This document shows, piece after piece, positions 18,163 to 27,339 of a stretch of 64,000 nt of DNA. The notes beneath the pieces are model-generated. The model was given only the letters and a program-made list of their open reading frames with translations, did not search any database and was not told where the DNA came from. The DNA comes from UBA10347 sp905182135. Its GTDB lineage: Bacteria > Actinomycetota > Acidimicrobiia > Acidimicrobiales > UBA10347. The first letter of the stretch is position 1, and the number at the start of each line of letters is the position of its first letter. The position numbers and the translations under genes were made by a program. The stretch is from NCBI GenBank assembly GCA_963925805.1, contig CAWUSE010000009.1:105104-169103 (forward strand), written 5' to 3'.

Positions 18163-18651
18163 TCAGTCAGCCAACCGCAATGGCATTGCCGCAGCGACCG
18201 CTACCGTCCCGCCTTCATCCTGGGAGTCGTCATCACCGCTGGTCACCACGACGGGGATCTCGGTGATTGTTTCACCGTCGATCGTGAAACATCGTAAAAC
18301 CGGCTCGGCATGACGCAGCGACACAATCACCTGACGAAACGTGCCGAACGGGTCGAACCCGGCACTGTCTCGCACGTCCGTTGGCGACGGATACGCCGTT
18401 GTCTCGGTATGTGAATGCATGACCCCAATCAGCACACGACCAGCATCCTCAACGTCTCGCTCCAGTTCAAGCATCTGCTGGCCATCCAGCGCAAATACCG
18501 CCGGCGACACCTTGGTGTTGCGCATCGGATGGAAGTAGTCGATGAGTTCTACGCCTGCCTGGGTCGAGAACATGCCGCACGCTTCGTTCGGCATTTCGGC
18601 GATCGCATGCGCAAATATCTGGTCTCTGACCTGGGGCGTGATGCGCAACAC
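18163..18651 (-). CDS. mec: JAMM/MPN+ metalloprotease, Mec-type (CysO-cysteine peptidase family)
   Basis: The 162-residue protein has the complete JAMM zinc-site pattern: E23, H79-S-H81, S89 and D92 (HSH-x7-S-x2-D). The segment HSHTETTAYPSPTD is very like Mycobacterium Mec (Rv1334), which releases cysteine from the sulfur carrier CysO. Its place near murI also matches that genome, but the cysO and cysM genes normally beside it are absent. GTG 18651 is the chosen start; the open frame continues to 18774 but would overlap smpB, which is divergent. The cognate carrier protein, if any, must lie elsewhere. Confidence 0.88.
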   Translation of the reverse strand: MLRITPQVRDQIFAHAIAEMPNEACGMFSTQAGVELIDYFHPMRNTKVSPAVFALDGQQMLELERDVEDAGRVLIGVMHSHTETTAYPSPTDVRDSAGFDPFGTFRQVIVSLRHAEPVLRCFTIDGETITEIPVVVTSGDDDSQDEGGTVAVAAAMPLRLAD

Positions 18652-18714
18652 AGGCTGACCGTAGCGGCCAAAACCTGATGCCCATAGGCCAAGTGCCCCG
18701 ATACGGTTGCCGCT

Positions 18715-19191
18715 ATGGCGAAGCGCAAGAAGGCCGAACCGGGTGTGGTCGCTTCGAACCGGCGCGCCCGGCACGAGTTCGAGATTGGCGAGACATTCGA
18801 GTGCGGCATTGTCTTAAAAGGCTCTGAGGTCAAGTCCCTGCGAGAGTCCAAGGTCACTATTGCCGATGCCTACGCTCGTGTGAGCAACAACGAGCTCTGG
18901 CTCTTCGGCCTTCATGTGGGGCAATACAGCAGCAGTGGCGCCTTTGCTCACAACCCAGACCGGGATAAGAAGTTGCTTGTTCACCGCAGCGAAATCACCA
19001 CTATCCGCCGGGCACTCGAACATGACGGACGCACACTCGTGCCGCTGAAGCTCTACTTCAAAGACGGCCGCGCCAAAATTGAGATCGCCATTGCCCGGCG
19101 ACGTCGCACCGAAGACAAGCGCCAAGCGATCCGTGAGAAAGACATGGCAGCCGAGGCGCGCAAGGCAATGTCAGCCGCTCGTTACGGCTGA
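18715..19191 (+). CDS. smpB: SsrA-binding protein SmpB
   Basis: The 158-residue protein is SmpB, which binds the tRNA-like end of tmRNA and brings it to stalled ribosomes. It has the N-terminal RRARHEFEIGETFECG segment, GSEVKSLRESK, the PDRDKKLLVHR segment and a basic C-terminal tail (ARRRRTEDKRQAIREKD). The tmRNA gene follows on the same strand 335 bases later, giving a complete trans-translation pair. In many actinobacteria smpB follows ftsX; here ftsX is 12 kb away on the other strand. Confidence 0.97.
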   Translation: MAKRKKAEPGVVASNRRARHEFEIGETFECGIVLKGSEVKSLRESKVTIADAYARVSNNELWLFGLHVGQYSSSGAFAHNPDRDKKLLVHRSEITTIRRALEHDGRTLVPLKLYFKDGRAKIEIAIARRRRTEDKRQAIREKDMAAEARKAMSAARYG

Positions 19192-19526
19192 GTCTGACGT
19201 CATTCGACTTGTGGCGGTGCCTGTCCCGGGGAATCCATAGCAAGTTCTCGTCGAACGTCGGGTCTTCGGAAAGCATTCACATGCCAGCAGATGCAGCACC
19301 GCCGAATGGCAGCGCCCATACCGTGTCAGGCGGACACCTCAACGATGCGAAGCGGCCGCCCAAAGCGAGTGCTTCCTGGCTCTCCAGCACGCGCTAGGCG
19401 ATGCGCTTCTAGTGGTTCATCACGTGCTGAGTCGCATCGGCACACGAAGCACTTCCCCAGTTGGCTAAGCTAGAGGTGTTCTTTGAAATGTGAATCTGTT
19501 TAGTCACAGATGCACTTCCAATCCAC
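19192..19526. other. Spacer between smpB and ssrA
   Basis: No gene is visible in these 335 bases. The tmRNA promoter must lie here, but I cannot point to a convincing -10/-35 pair. Confidence 0.5.
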
Positions 19527-19918
19527 GGGGCTGACTGGTTTCGACGCCGAGGACGGAAGCCGACCTGTGCGACCAGAGTGGCCCAGACTCTTTAAACGGG
19601 GCACACAAAAACACGGCAACCAAAATGCCCGTGTTGCTCTCGCTGCCTAGTTTTCTAGACAGATGAACAACACACATCGCGTCCCCTTAGGGGATGGCGG
19701 GGCCTGATCACTGCAGCCTGGCAACAGAAGCAGTGAAGGACGGCAGGGAAAGACCGCTGACGGCGAGAAAGACCGCTGACCCCAGGGAAAGACCGGTGGC
19801 AGACACTTCGGTGTCAGGGGACTCAGCCCTGAAGTAGCCATAACGCTTCGAACCGGGAATGGTCGTATCGCAGCCGGTGACCCCTTGACGGACGGGGGTT
19901 CGATTCCCCCCAGCTCCA
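19527..19918 (+). ncRNA. ssrA: Transfer-messenger RNA (tmRNA)
   Basis: The 5' end GGGGCTGACTGGTTTCGAC and the 3' end GGTTCGATTCCCCCCAGCTCCA are diagnostic. The acceptor stem pairs GGGGCTG (19527-19533) with CAGCTCC (19911-19917), with one G-U pair and discriminator A at 19918. The tag frame reads GTQKHGNQNARVALAA and ends at TAG 19648-19650; the ALAA end is the standard proteolysis signal. The first codon appears to be GGC (19600-19602), so the tag may begin with glycine rather than alanine. A GAAAGACC element repeats three times (19748, 19767, 19787) in the pseudoknot region. CCA is not encoded. Confidence 0.96.
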
Positions 19919-19943
19919 CTGTGTGATGTCGCCAGACATCGGC

Positions 19944-19981
19944 AAGGCCTGAACCCTCGGGTTCAGGCCTTTGTGCTTTTT
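19944..19981 (+). terminator. Rho-independent terminator of ssrA
   Basis: A 13-bp perfect stem, AAGGCCTGAACCC / GGGTTCAGGCCTT, with a two-base apparent loop (realistically four after opening the top pair), is followed by TGTGCTTTTT. It starts 26 bases after the tmRNA end. Confidence 0.9.
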
Positions 19982-20007
19982 GTTGGCGATTGCTACTTGC
20001 GGACCAT

Positions 20008-20039
20008 TTGATCGTGGTCCCGGTTGATCGTGGTCCCGG
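20008..20039. repeat. 16-bp perfect tandem duplication
   Basis: TTGATCGTGGTCCCGG occurs twice directly (20008-20023, 20024-20039) in the spacer after ssrA. The remaining spacer to 20309 shows no gene. Confidence 0.95.
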
Positions 20040-20309
20040 CGCGCAGGCCTCTAGGCGCAGCCACCTCAGGTACAAGGTGCCCGCTGGCATACGTGACGCG
20101 ATGGACCTAATTATTCGATTTCTGTTCCCTTTCAGGCGTCAGTGTCAGCAGCACCGCCGGTTTCTTTGAGCGAGGCCGAGGGCTCTACTGATGAGTCAGA
20201 CAGGCACCCACTTGTTCTTGGGTAATTGTGATGATTACGTCGAGGGCGCATCCTGGATCTACCCAGATTCCAACATCGACAGTACGATCTTGTTTAGGTG
20301 ACCGGGGCA

Positions 20310-21245
20310 ATGAGTATCGACGGGACTGACTCTGACACGCAACGGGTGTTGCTAGGAGTTGTGTGGCGAGACCATGTCCCGCACTTACGGACGCGACGTG
20401 CTGACCATGCCCTATCAGACCTAATTCTCATTGACGGTTGGCGGCTCAACTACCGGATCGAGGGTGAGCCCAGCCGCACCTGCGTGGGCCACATCCCGTT
20501 CCGAAACAAGCGCAGCGAGTACCACGACTGCAAGAAGGCACCCCGCCCTGGCTCGCGACACTGTGAACGCTGCGCCATTGTTGAAGCAACCTTCGCTTCG
20601 CAGCTTCACCATGCTCACCACAAGGGATCGTCTGAGCTCGACGCTGCATTCCATGAGCATTTGGCAAAGCCCAACCGTCTCTACCTCGCCGCTTTTCGCG
20701 ACGGCTCGATCAAGATCGGTACCTCAACACTGACCCGAGCCGAGACACGGCTGGAAGAGCAAGGCGCCTGGACCGCACGCTTCATCGCCGAAACGACGAA
20801 CGGCCGCACGGTGCGCCATCTCGAAGATGCCGTCACTGAACGACTCGGAATTGCTCAGTCAGTCTCGGCTGTACGCAAGCGCCGCGGTCTCGTCTCGCCA
20901 ATTTCCAATGATCAACTTTCGGCGATGTTGCAGCACGCTGTAGACGAGGTGCTGCGAACGATCGTCAATCCAGCGGTCGGCGATGATATGACTTCGCTTG
21001 ACCTGCATTGGCACCACCCAATGGCTGAGCATCCGGCGGCCGCTCACATCTTGGACTATCCCCTGGCGCTCCAGAAGGGTCGCCACGATCTCTATCTGGT
21101 CACGGCAATCGGGCGGCACATACTGGTGAAGCGAGCCGACGGTGACGATGTATTCGTCATAGATCCGTCGCCGCTGTTTGGCGTTCGCCTGGACATTGGC
21201 GAATTCGGAAGCGATGAGATCACGATCCAGGATTCGCTCTTCTAA
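20310..21245 (+). CDS. DUF2797 domain protein
   Basis: The 311-residue protein fits DUF2797. It has a four-cysteine pattern likely to bind zinc (C58, C74, C85, C88, including YHDCKK and HCERC), followed by the family's LYLAAFRDGSIKIGTS segment and an EEQGAW motif. The KIGTS segment resembles a GIY-YIG-like fold noted for this family, but no activity is established that I know of. ATG 20310 is chosen; an in-frame GTG at 20298 would add four residues. It is monocistronic, followed by 653 bases without a gene. Confidence 0.85.
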   Translation: MSIDGTDSDTQRVLLGVVWRDHVPHLRTRRADHALSDLILIDGWRLNYRIEGEPSRTCVGHIPFRNKRSEYHDCKKAPRPGSRHCERCAIVEATFASQLHHAHHKGSSELDAAFHEHLAKPNRLYLAAFRDGSIKIGTSTLTRAETRLEEQGAWTARFIAETTNGRTVRHLEDAVTERLGIAQSVSAVRKRRGLVSPISNDQLSAMLQHAVDEVLRTIVNPAVGDDMTSLDLHWHHPMAEHPAAAHILDYPLALQKGRHDLYLVTAIGRHILVKRADGDDVFVIDPSPLFGVRLDIGEFGSDEITIQDSLF

Positions 21246-21828
21246 ACCGTTTCAGACAGGCGAAATCTGCGGACCGCACGCGACCGCTTCGTCGCTTGAT
21301 GTGTTGGCTCATCTCGTATCTCATAGCTCAGCCAGGGCCGCATCTGCAGTCTTTGCTGGCGCTGGAGCCATAAAATCAGCGACTTGTGCGGGGCGGAACA
21401 AAATCGGCACTCGGGGATACACGCCCGTGCGCACGATCGGCGCTCGCTGTTCATTCGTGTAGAGCTTTCGCTTCGAGGCGTTGCGGTGCCTGCACGTTCG
21501 TGCCGTTAGATCCGGCACCCAGCGGAGCCACGAGCGCCAGTGCCAAAAAATGCCCATGGTGTTCGATTCCTTCCCGGTGAGTCCTTGTCAAACCCGTTAG
21601 CCCGCTCTGACATCTCCGACGCCACCGCCGTAATGGACACAGACCAGCAGCAATTTGTTGCCTAAAAGCGCCTCAAGATCTAATTCGCAAAGATTGGCAA
21701 CCGGTTTGGGAGCATTATGGCGCTTGGGGCACCTGTACTAGCCCGTTCCCCAATCTTGAACATCACTCTGAGACCTTCCACCGAACGAGCGTCGCTAGGG
21801 GGGTTATCTCGGCTAGATTCATTCAGTG
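21246..21828. other. Long intergenic region before the BMP transporter operon
   Basis: Short reading frames occur on both strands but none is recognisable. The promoter of the transporter operon is likely in the right part. I looked for a purine-type riboswitch core and did not find one. Confidence 0.45.
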
Positions 21829-21893
21829 GGCTCCTGGAGGGGAGCCATTGCTGACTGGATAGACCCTATCTAGTCAACAGTTGACGTAAGGAG
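21829..21893 (+). promoter_or_regulatory. Leader of the BMP operon with hairpins, palindrome and strong RBS
   Basis: Three inverted repeats crowd this leader: GGCTCC-tggagg-GGAGCC (21829-21846), GATAG-acc-CTATC (21858-21870) and GTCAAC-a-GTTGAC (21873-21885). The last ends just before the Shine-Dalgarno AAGGAG (21888-21893), five bases from the ATG at 21899. The perfect 6-1-6 palindrome could be a repressor operator or could mask the ribosome site as RNA. Confidence 0.5.
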
Positions 21894-21898
21894 TCACA

Positions 21899-23089
21899 AT
21901 GAAGAAATCCATCCGCATGATGCTCGCTCTGCTCGCCGTGCTCAGCCTCTTTGCCGCCGCGTGCGGTTCTGATGCCGAGGACGTAGTCGAATCAGTCCAG
22001 GACACCACCGATGCAGCTGAAGATGTCGCTGACGACACCGAAGCTGCCGAAGACACCGAAGCTGCCGAAGACACCATGTCAGACGTTGAAGTCGAAGCTT
22101 CTGGCGCAACCAACGTAGGCCTCGTCTATGACATTGGTGGCCGTGGCGACCTGTCGTTCAACGACTCTGCTGCTGCTGGCCTCGAAAAGGCTGCAGCTGA
22201 CCTCGGCTGGGTAACCGTCGAAGCATCACCAAACGACGATGGCTCGAACCGTGCCGAGCTTCTACAGCTTGCTGCTGACGCCAACGACATGGTGATCGCT
22301 GTTGGCTTCTTGTTCGCCGGCGACGCCGCCGCCGCCGCTGCCGCGAACCCTGACACCAACTTCGCAGTTATCGACGACGCCATGCTCGACTTCGGCACCG
22401 GCGAACCAGTTGCACCCAATGCTGCTGGCCTCGTCTTCGCTGAAGAACAAGGCTCGTTCCTCGTCGGTGCCGCTGCTGCGCTCAAGAGCGAAACCGGCAA
22501 GCTCGGCTTCATTGGCGGCGTTTGCTGCTTCGGTCTCATTGAGAAGTTCGAAGCTGGCTTCCGCCAAGGCGCACTTGCCGTGAACCCTGACATCGAAATT
22601 GTTGTTCAGTACATCACCGACGCACCTGACTTCGATGGCTTCAACCAGCCAGACCAAGCCAAGGTTATTGCGACCACCATGTACGAAGATGGCGCTGACA
22701 TCATCTACCACGCTGCTGGTGGCGCCGGTAACGGCATGTTTGCTGCTGCCAAGGAGTACAGCGAAGACAACGGCACCAAGGTTTGGGGCATCGGCGTTGA
22801 CTCCGACCAGTACAACACCATCGGTACCGTCGACGCCAGCCTGCAAGAGTACGTGCTGACCTCGATGCTCAAGCGTGTCGACGTTGCTGTATTCGAAGTG
22901 CTCAAGGCACAGGCCGAAGGCAACTTTATTGCTGGCCCTCAGGTCTATGACCTGAGCGTCGACGGCGTTGGCTATTCGACTACCGGCGGCTTCGTCGATG
23001 ACATCGTGGGCGACCTTGATGCATTCAAGGCTCAAATAGTCTCTGGTGCCATCGAAGTGGCCACCGACCCAACAACTGTTGGCGGCTGA
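21899..23089 (+). CDS. BMP-family substrate-binding lipoprotein (nucleoside-type ABC importer)
   Basis: The 396-residue protein begins with a lipoprotein signal peptide; C22 in LFAAACGSD is the lipidation site. An acidic linker (about residues 25-65) follows, part of which is an 18-bp DNA duplication coding DTEAAE twice. The rest is a Bmp/PnrA domain: VGLVYDIGGRGDLSFNDSA at the N-terminal strand, GSNRAELLQ, and the hinge with DSDQYN near the nucleoside site. It captures purine nucleosides or related ligands outside the membrane for the three following genes. A strong terminator-like hairpin separates it from the ATPase gene. Confidence 0.93.
   Translation: MKKSIRMMLALLAVLSLFAAACGSDAEDVVESVQDTTDAAEDVADDTEAAEDTEAAEDTMSDVEVEASGATNVGLVYDIGGRGDLSFNDSAAAGLEKAAADLGWVTVEASPNDDGSNRAELLQLAADANDMVIAVGFLFAGDAAAAAAANPDTNFAVIDDAMLDFGTGEPVAPNAAGLVFAEEQGSFLVGAAAALKSETGKLGFIGGVCCFGLIEKFEAGFRQGALAVNPDIEIVVQYITDAPDFDGFNQPDQAKVIATTMYEDGADIIYHAAGGAGNGMFAAAKEYSEDNGTKVWGIGVDSDQYNTIGTVDASLQEYVLTSMLKRVDVAVFEVLKAQAEGNFIAGPQVYDLSVDGVGYSTTGGFVDDIVGDLDAFKAQIVSGAIEVATDPTTVGG
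22034..22075. repeat. 18-bp tandem repeat in the acidic linker of the BMP gene
   Basis: GACACCGAAGCTGCCGAA repeats twice plus six bases (22034-22075), in frame, encoding DTEAAE-DTEAAE-DT. A diverged earlier unit precedes it. Confidence 0.9.
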
Positions 23090-23139
23090 CGCTTAGCCAT
23101 AACCTCCGCTGGTCCTCGAGACCTGCGTAATAATCGAAC

Positions 23140-23177
23140 GAAGAGCGCTCAGTTCGCTGAGCGCTCTTCATCGTTTT
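23140..23177 (+). terminator. Intra-operon terminator with UUCG tetraloop
   Basis: GAAGAGCGCTCAG and CTGAGCGCTCTTC form a perfect 13-bp stem closed by TTCG (23140-23169), followed by ATCGTTTTA. It lies between the lipoprotein gene and the ATPase gene and probably reduces read-through, giving more binding protein than transporter. Confidence 0.85.
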
Positions 23178-23337
23178 ATTCACCTATTAACCCGCTATCT
23201 TTCGCCCTCCGAGCAGCATGGGCGACAGGCTCATTGGGGTATGGTTCGGGCAGTTGTTTCTGTATGAGGAACGGCGAAGTTGAGCACGAGCAGCGGTGCC
23301 GACGGAGACGTTCTTGAAGGTTACGTAAGGGATTGTT

Positions 23338-24876
23338 GTGGCAACCGCTATTGAGCTCAAGGGAATCACCAAACGGTTCCCAGGCGTCATTGCAAATGAC
23401 AATGTGAACCTGACTGTTGAGAAGGGCGAGATTCACGCCATTTGTGGCGAGAACGGCGCAGGTAAGTCAACACTCATGAAGATCTTGTACGGCATGCAGT
23501 CCGCCGACGAGGGAACAATGAGAGTCAATGGCGACTTAGTCGAGTTCAACTCCCCCACCGAGGCCATCGAGCGTGGCATCGGCATGGTCCATCAACACTT
23601 CATGTTGGCCGACAATCTCACCGTACTCGAGAACGTAATTTTGGGGGCAGAGCCCATGAAGGGCGGTGGCCGAATCGACTTCGCTTCGGCCACCGAACGA
23701 CTGACCACGGTTGCTAACGAATACGGCCTGAATGTCGACGTGAACGAGCTTGTCGAGACGCTCGAGGTTGGCCAACGTCAGCGCGTCGAGATCATCAAGG
23801 TGCTCTACCGAGGCGCCAATATTCTGATTCTTGATGAGCCGACAGCAGTACTGGTGCCCCAAGAAGTCGAAGCCCTGTTCGAGAACATGCGCGAACTCAA
23901 GGCCGCCGGTGCCACGATCTTGTTCATCGATCACAAGCTCGACGAAGTCCTCGAAATCTCTGACAGCATCACGGTGCTGCGCCGTGGCAAAACCATCGCC
24001 ACAATGTCGAACCAGGGCGTAACCGCCCACGACCTGGCCGAACTTATGGTCGGCAGTGAGCTACCCACCCCCGAAACGTCAGAGTCAACCGTCACTGACC
24101 AGGTAGCACTCGAGATTCAAGACTTAGCGGTCCTGGACCAAGATCGCCGACCTGTGATCGAGAACATCAACCTAAAGATCCATAAGGGTGAAATTGTCGG
24201 CATCGCCGGTGTCGAAGGCAATGGTCAAGGAGAACTCGTCGATGCCATTATCGGCACCGCCCACGCTGCCCACGGAACTATCACACTGCTCGGACAAGAC
24301 ATCACGCACGTCAACGTGCGTCGCCGGCGTGAGTCGGGCGTGGGCTATGTACCCGAAGACCGCCATCACGAGGGCCTACTCCTTGGCTCGCCCCTCTGGG
24401 AGAACGCTGCGCTCGGCCACCAGACACAGGCCCCGTTCGGCAATCGCTGGTTCATCAACCGCGCCGGGGCTCGTCAACAAACCGAACTCATTCGCGAACA
24501 GTTCGACGTGCGCACGCCGAACATCGACGTCTCGGCTCACGCGCTGTCTGGTGGTAATCAGCAGAAGCTAATTATCGGCAAAGAACTCACCGCTAACCCG
24601 ACGCTGCTTGTAGCGGCCCATCCCACACGCGGCATCGACGTCGGTGCACAGGCGGCTGTTTGGGATCAGCTCCGCGACGCTCGAGCCGACGGTCTAGCGA
24701 CGCTGCTGGTTTCGGCTGACCTCGACGAACTGATCGGCCTCAGCGATGTCCTCATCGTGATGTTGCGAGGCGTGTTCGTCGCTCGACTCGACCCGGGCAA
24801 AGTTACGCCTCGTGACCTTGGCGCCTATATGACCGGCGCTGCCACACAAAGCTCCCCAGACCAGGCTGTCGCATGA
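23338..24876 (+). CDS. ABC transporter ATP-binding protein, double cassette (NupO/YufO-like)
   Basis: The 512-residue protein carries two ABC cassettes, as in sugar/nucleoside importers. The first has Walker A GENGAGKST (37-45), a VGQRQRVEI signature and Walker B ILILDEPTAVL. The second has a degenerate Walker A (GVEGNGQGELV), a good LSGGNQQK signature and LLVAAHPTRGIDVG, the usual pattern of this subfamily. The start is GTG 23338 with AAGGGA (23327-23332) upstream. It energises the two permeases downstream, the first of which overlaps it by four bases (ATGA). Confidence 0.95.
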   Translation: MATAIELKGITKRFPGVIANDNVNLTVEKGEIHAICGENGAGKSTLMKILYGMQSADEGTMRVNGDLVEFNSPTEAIERGIGMVHQHFMLADNLTVLENVILGAEPMKGGGRIDFASATERLTTVANEYGLNVDVNELVETLEVGQRQRVEIIKVLYRGANILILDEPTAVLVPQEVEALFENMRELKAAGATILFIDHKLDEVLEISDSITVLRRGKTIATMSNQGVTAHDLAELMVGSELPTPETSESTVTDQVALEIQDLAVLDQDRRPVIENINLKIHKGEIVGIAGVEGNGQGELVDAIIGTAHAAHGTITLLGQDITHVNVRRRRESGVGYVPEDRHHEGLLLGSPLWENAALGHQTQAPFGNRWFINRAGARQQTELIREQFDVRTPNIDVSAHALSGGNQQKLIIGKELTANPTLLVAAHPTRGIDVGAQAAVWDQLRDARADGLATLLVSADLDELIGLSDVLIVMLRGVFVARLDPGKVTPRDLGAYMTGAATQSSPDQAVA

Positions 24877-25991
24877 TGCGCAAAGTCGCTGCCACACTTG
24901 CCGCTCCCGTCGGTGCTCTCGTTCTCACCCTGATTATCTCGTCACTAGCGCTGTGGGTATTTGGTTCGAACCCCTTTGCCGCCTATGGCGACATGATTGC
25001 TCACGCAGCCAAACTCGAAACCCAGGTCGATATTTGGAACCGGGCCACACCGCTCTACCTGTCGGCGATTGCGGCATCGATCGGTTTTCGCATGAACCTG
25101 TTTAACATCGGTGTCGAGGGTCAGTACCTGATCGCTGCACTCGTCGCCGCCCAAGTTGGTGGCCTTGTCTCCCTGCCTCAGGTTTTACATATCGCCGTCG
25201 TGTTCCTGGTCGCCATGGCTGTTGGCGGCGCTTGGGCCGGTCTAGCCGGTCTACTCAACGTCACCCGCGGCGTCAACGTCGTGATCTCCACGATCATGCT
25301 CAACTTCATCGCTGTTAGCGGCTTCATGGCCTGGTGGGTCCAAGCGTGGCAGGCTGATCTACGCGAAGGTGAAACGTTGTCGTCGACCAACCTCGGAACA
25401 ACGCCCATCGAAGATTCTGGCGTGTTGCCAGACATCACTAGTTGGGTCGAGGTCTTCACTGGTGACATCCGCGAGAACAACCCCGTCAGCGGCATGCTCG
25501 TCGTCGCGTTGCTGGTCGGCATTGGGTACTTCGTTCTGTTGAACCGCACGACGTTCGGTTTCGACCTGCGCTCTAGCGGCATGAACCCATTCGCTGCACG
25601 CGCTGGCGGTGTACCGCCGAAGCGAATGATCATCATCGCGATGGTCCTGTCCGGCGCCATCGCAGGTTTGATCGGCCTGGTCGAAGTCTTCGAAATTTCC
25701 AAGTTCCGCCCGAACCAGATTCAAGGACTCGGCTTCGGTGGAATTGCCGTTGCGCTCCTTGGGCGAAACTCACCTCTTGGTATGGCGTTCGCTGCGTTAC
25801 TCTTCGCATTCCTCGATATCTCCTCGGGGATCCTGCAGCAGACCGAGACAGCGAGCCAAGAGATCGTCAAGATCATGCAGGGCATCGTGTTGCTAGCAGC
25901 GGTGGTTGCCTACGAGATTGCTCGTCGCTTCCGTGAGCGAGACGAAGCCCGAGCGACCGCCGAAGCACTGACCGAGGGGGTCGCAGCATGA
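24873..25991 (+). CDS. ABC transporter permease (NupP/YufP-like)
   Basis: The 372-residue polytopic protein has about nine membrane segments and the family segments SIGFRMNLFNIGVEGQYLI and GFDLRSSGMNPFAARAGG (the latter the coupling-helix region contacting the ATPase). It forms half of the channel of the nucleoside-type importer. Its ATG overlaps the ATPase stop and its stop overlaps the next gene, so the three are translationally coupled. Confidence 0.94.
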   Translation: MMRKVAATLAAPVGALVLTLIISSLALWVFGSNPFAAYGDMIAHAAKLETQVDIWNRATPLYLSAIAASIGFRMNLFNIGVEGQYLIAALVAAQVGGLVSLPQVLHIAVVFLVAMAVGGAWAGLAGLLNVTRGVNVVISTIMLNFIAVSGFMAWWVQAWQADLREGETLSSTNLGTTPIEDSGVLPDITSWVEVFTGDIRENNPVSGMLVVALLVGIGYFVLLNRTTFGFDLRSSGMNPFAARAGGVPPKRMIIIAMVLSGAIAGLIGLVEVFEISKFRPNQIQGLGFGGIAVALLGRNSPLGMAFAALLFAFLDISSGILQQTETASQEIVKIMQGIVLLAAVVAYEIARRFRERDEARATAEALTEGVAA

Positions 25992-27241
25992 ACGCCGCAA
26001 TGCAACGATTCAACTCGCTTCCAACGGCCGTCAAATGGATGGTGTATGCCTTACTCGGCATGTTGTTGCTCACTGTCGTGCAAAGTATCGGTGACACCAA
26101 CAAGCTGACCTCAGCGCCGATCTCACGAGAGATGTTGCGCTGGGCTTTGCCTGTTCTGCTCGCTGGCTTAGGCGGCCTTTTCGCCGACCGTTCCGGCGTA
26201 GTCAATATCGGCCTCGAAGGAATGATGATCCTGGGCATGTGGTTCGGTGCGTGGGGCGCACTCGAATTCGGACCCTGGATTGGCATGTTCATCGGAATCG
26301 GAGGCGGCGGGCTGGGCGGCCTGTTACATGCCCTAGCCACTGTCACCTTTGGAGTTGACCAGATCATCTCGGGCGTTGCCATAAACATCCTTGCGCCTGC
26401 GGGGACCAGATATCTGTCGCAAGAGGTCTGGGGCTCTCCAACACAGTCACCACGTATTCAGGGCATCGGCGACTGGGACGTCCCCTTCCTGGCCGGAGGT
26501 TCCATCTTCGGATGGGAATCACCCGACATCTTGTTAACGGTCGCCAACTGGGAGTGGTGGTTCATCTCTGACGTTGCCGATTTCGGCCGTGGCCTTATGC
26601 GTGGAACCTCGCTACTGGCATTGATCGCGGTGGCGCTCGTGCCTTTCTGCGCTTGGTTGTTGTGGCGCACTCGCTTTGGCCTGCGCCTGCGTATCGCCGG
26701 TGAGCAGCCCCAAGCTGGCGAGTCACAGGGTGTCAATATCTACGCCTACAAGTACGCGGCGGTCATCATCTCAGGTGCCCTCGCCGGGCTTGGTGGTGTC
26801 GTGATCTCCAGCCCTGAACTGTCAGGCCAGTTCCTCGAAGGCAACAGTGGTGGTCGAGGCTTTATCGGCCTGGCTGCAGTGATCTTTGGCAACTGGCGCC
26901 CACTCGGCATTCTGTTGGGCGCGTTGCTTTACGGCTACGTATTCGGTCTTGACCTCAAAGATCTCGACGGAAGCGCGAGTCATGCGCTGCTTCTGCTCAA
27001 CGCCATTGCTCTTGCCGGTGTTTCTGGTTGGGCCATCACCCGCCGTCGCATCGCCGATGGAGCGTTCGCAGGCGCCATGGCCGTTGGGGCCTTCATTTGG
27101 TGGCTCGTGTCCGAGTCGGTCCCTGGGTGGTGGTCCAATATTTTGCCCTATGTCGTGGTGCTACTCGTGCTCGTATTCTTTGCGCAACGTTTGCGTGAGC
27201 CCGCAGCTATCGGGCAGTCCTATCGCCGCGGCGGCAACTAG
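25988..27241 (+). CDS. ABC transporter permease (NupQ/YufQ-like)
   Basis: The 417-residue polytopic protein is the second permease. It shows the shared GLFADRSGVVNIGLEGMMI segment near the N-terminus, the RTRFGLRLRIAGEQPQAGESQGVNIYAYK coupling region and about ten membrane segments, slightly longer than usual at the C-terminus. It overlaps the preceding gene by four bases and ends the operon, 98 bases before a PhyH-type oxygenase gene on the same strand. Confidence 0.94.
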   Translation: MNAAMQRFNSLPTAVKWMVYALLGMLLLTVVQSIGDTNKLTSAPISREMLRWALPVLLAGLGGLFADRSGVVNIGLEGMMILGMWFGAWGALEFGPWIGMFIGIGGGGLGGLLHALATVTFGVDQIISGVAINILAPAGTRYLSQEVWGSPTQSPRIQGIGDWDVPFLAGGSIFGWESPDILLTVANWEWWFISDVADFGRGLMRGTSLLALIAVALVPFCAWLLWRTRFGLRLRIAGEQPQAGESQGVNIYAYKYAAVIISGALAGLGGVVISSPELSGQFLEGNSGGRGFIGLAAVIFGNWRPLGILLGALLYGYVFGLDLKDLDGSASHALLLLNAIALAGVSGWAITRRRIADGAFAGAMAVGAFIWWLVSESVPGWWSNILPYVVVLLVLVFFAQRLREPAAIGQSYRRGGN

Positions 27242-27339
27242 CAACGAGCGCTCCTTCATCTGTGAGTCTCCAAGTGCACATAGCGCCAACGTATGCCCAT
27301 AGATGCGCCCAAAAGCACTACAGGTTCTAGGCTTTGGCC

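Noticed and set aside
21246..21898. Purine-type riboswitch upstream of the nucleoside transporter
   Set aside because: The conserved junction and loop bases of the purine aptamer are not present.
22262..23035. Minus-strand 257-codon frame antisense to the BMP lipoprotein gene
   Set aside because: The sense gene has full family similarity; the antisense frame is explained by its codon bias.
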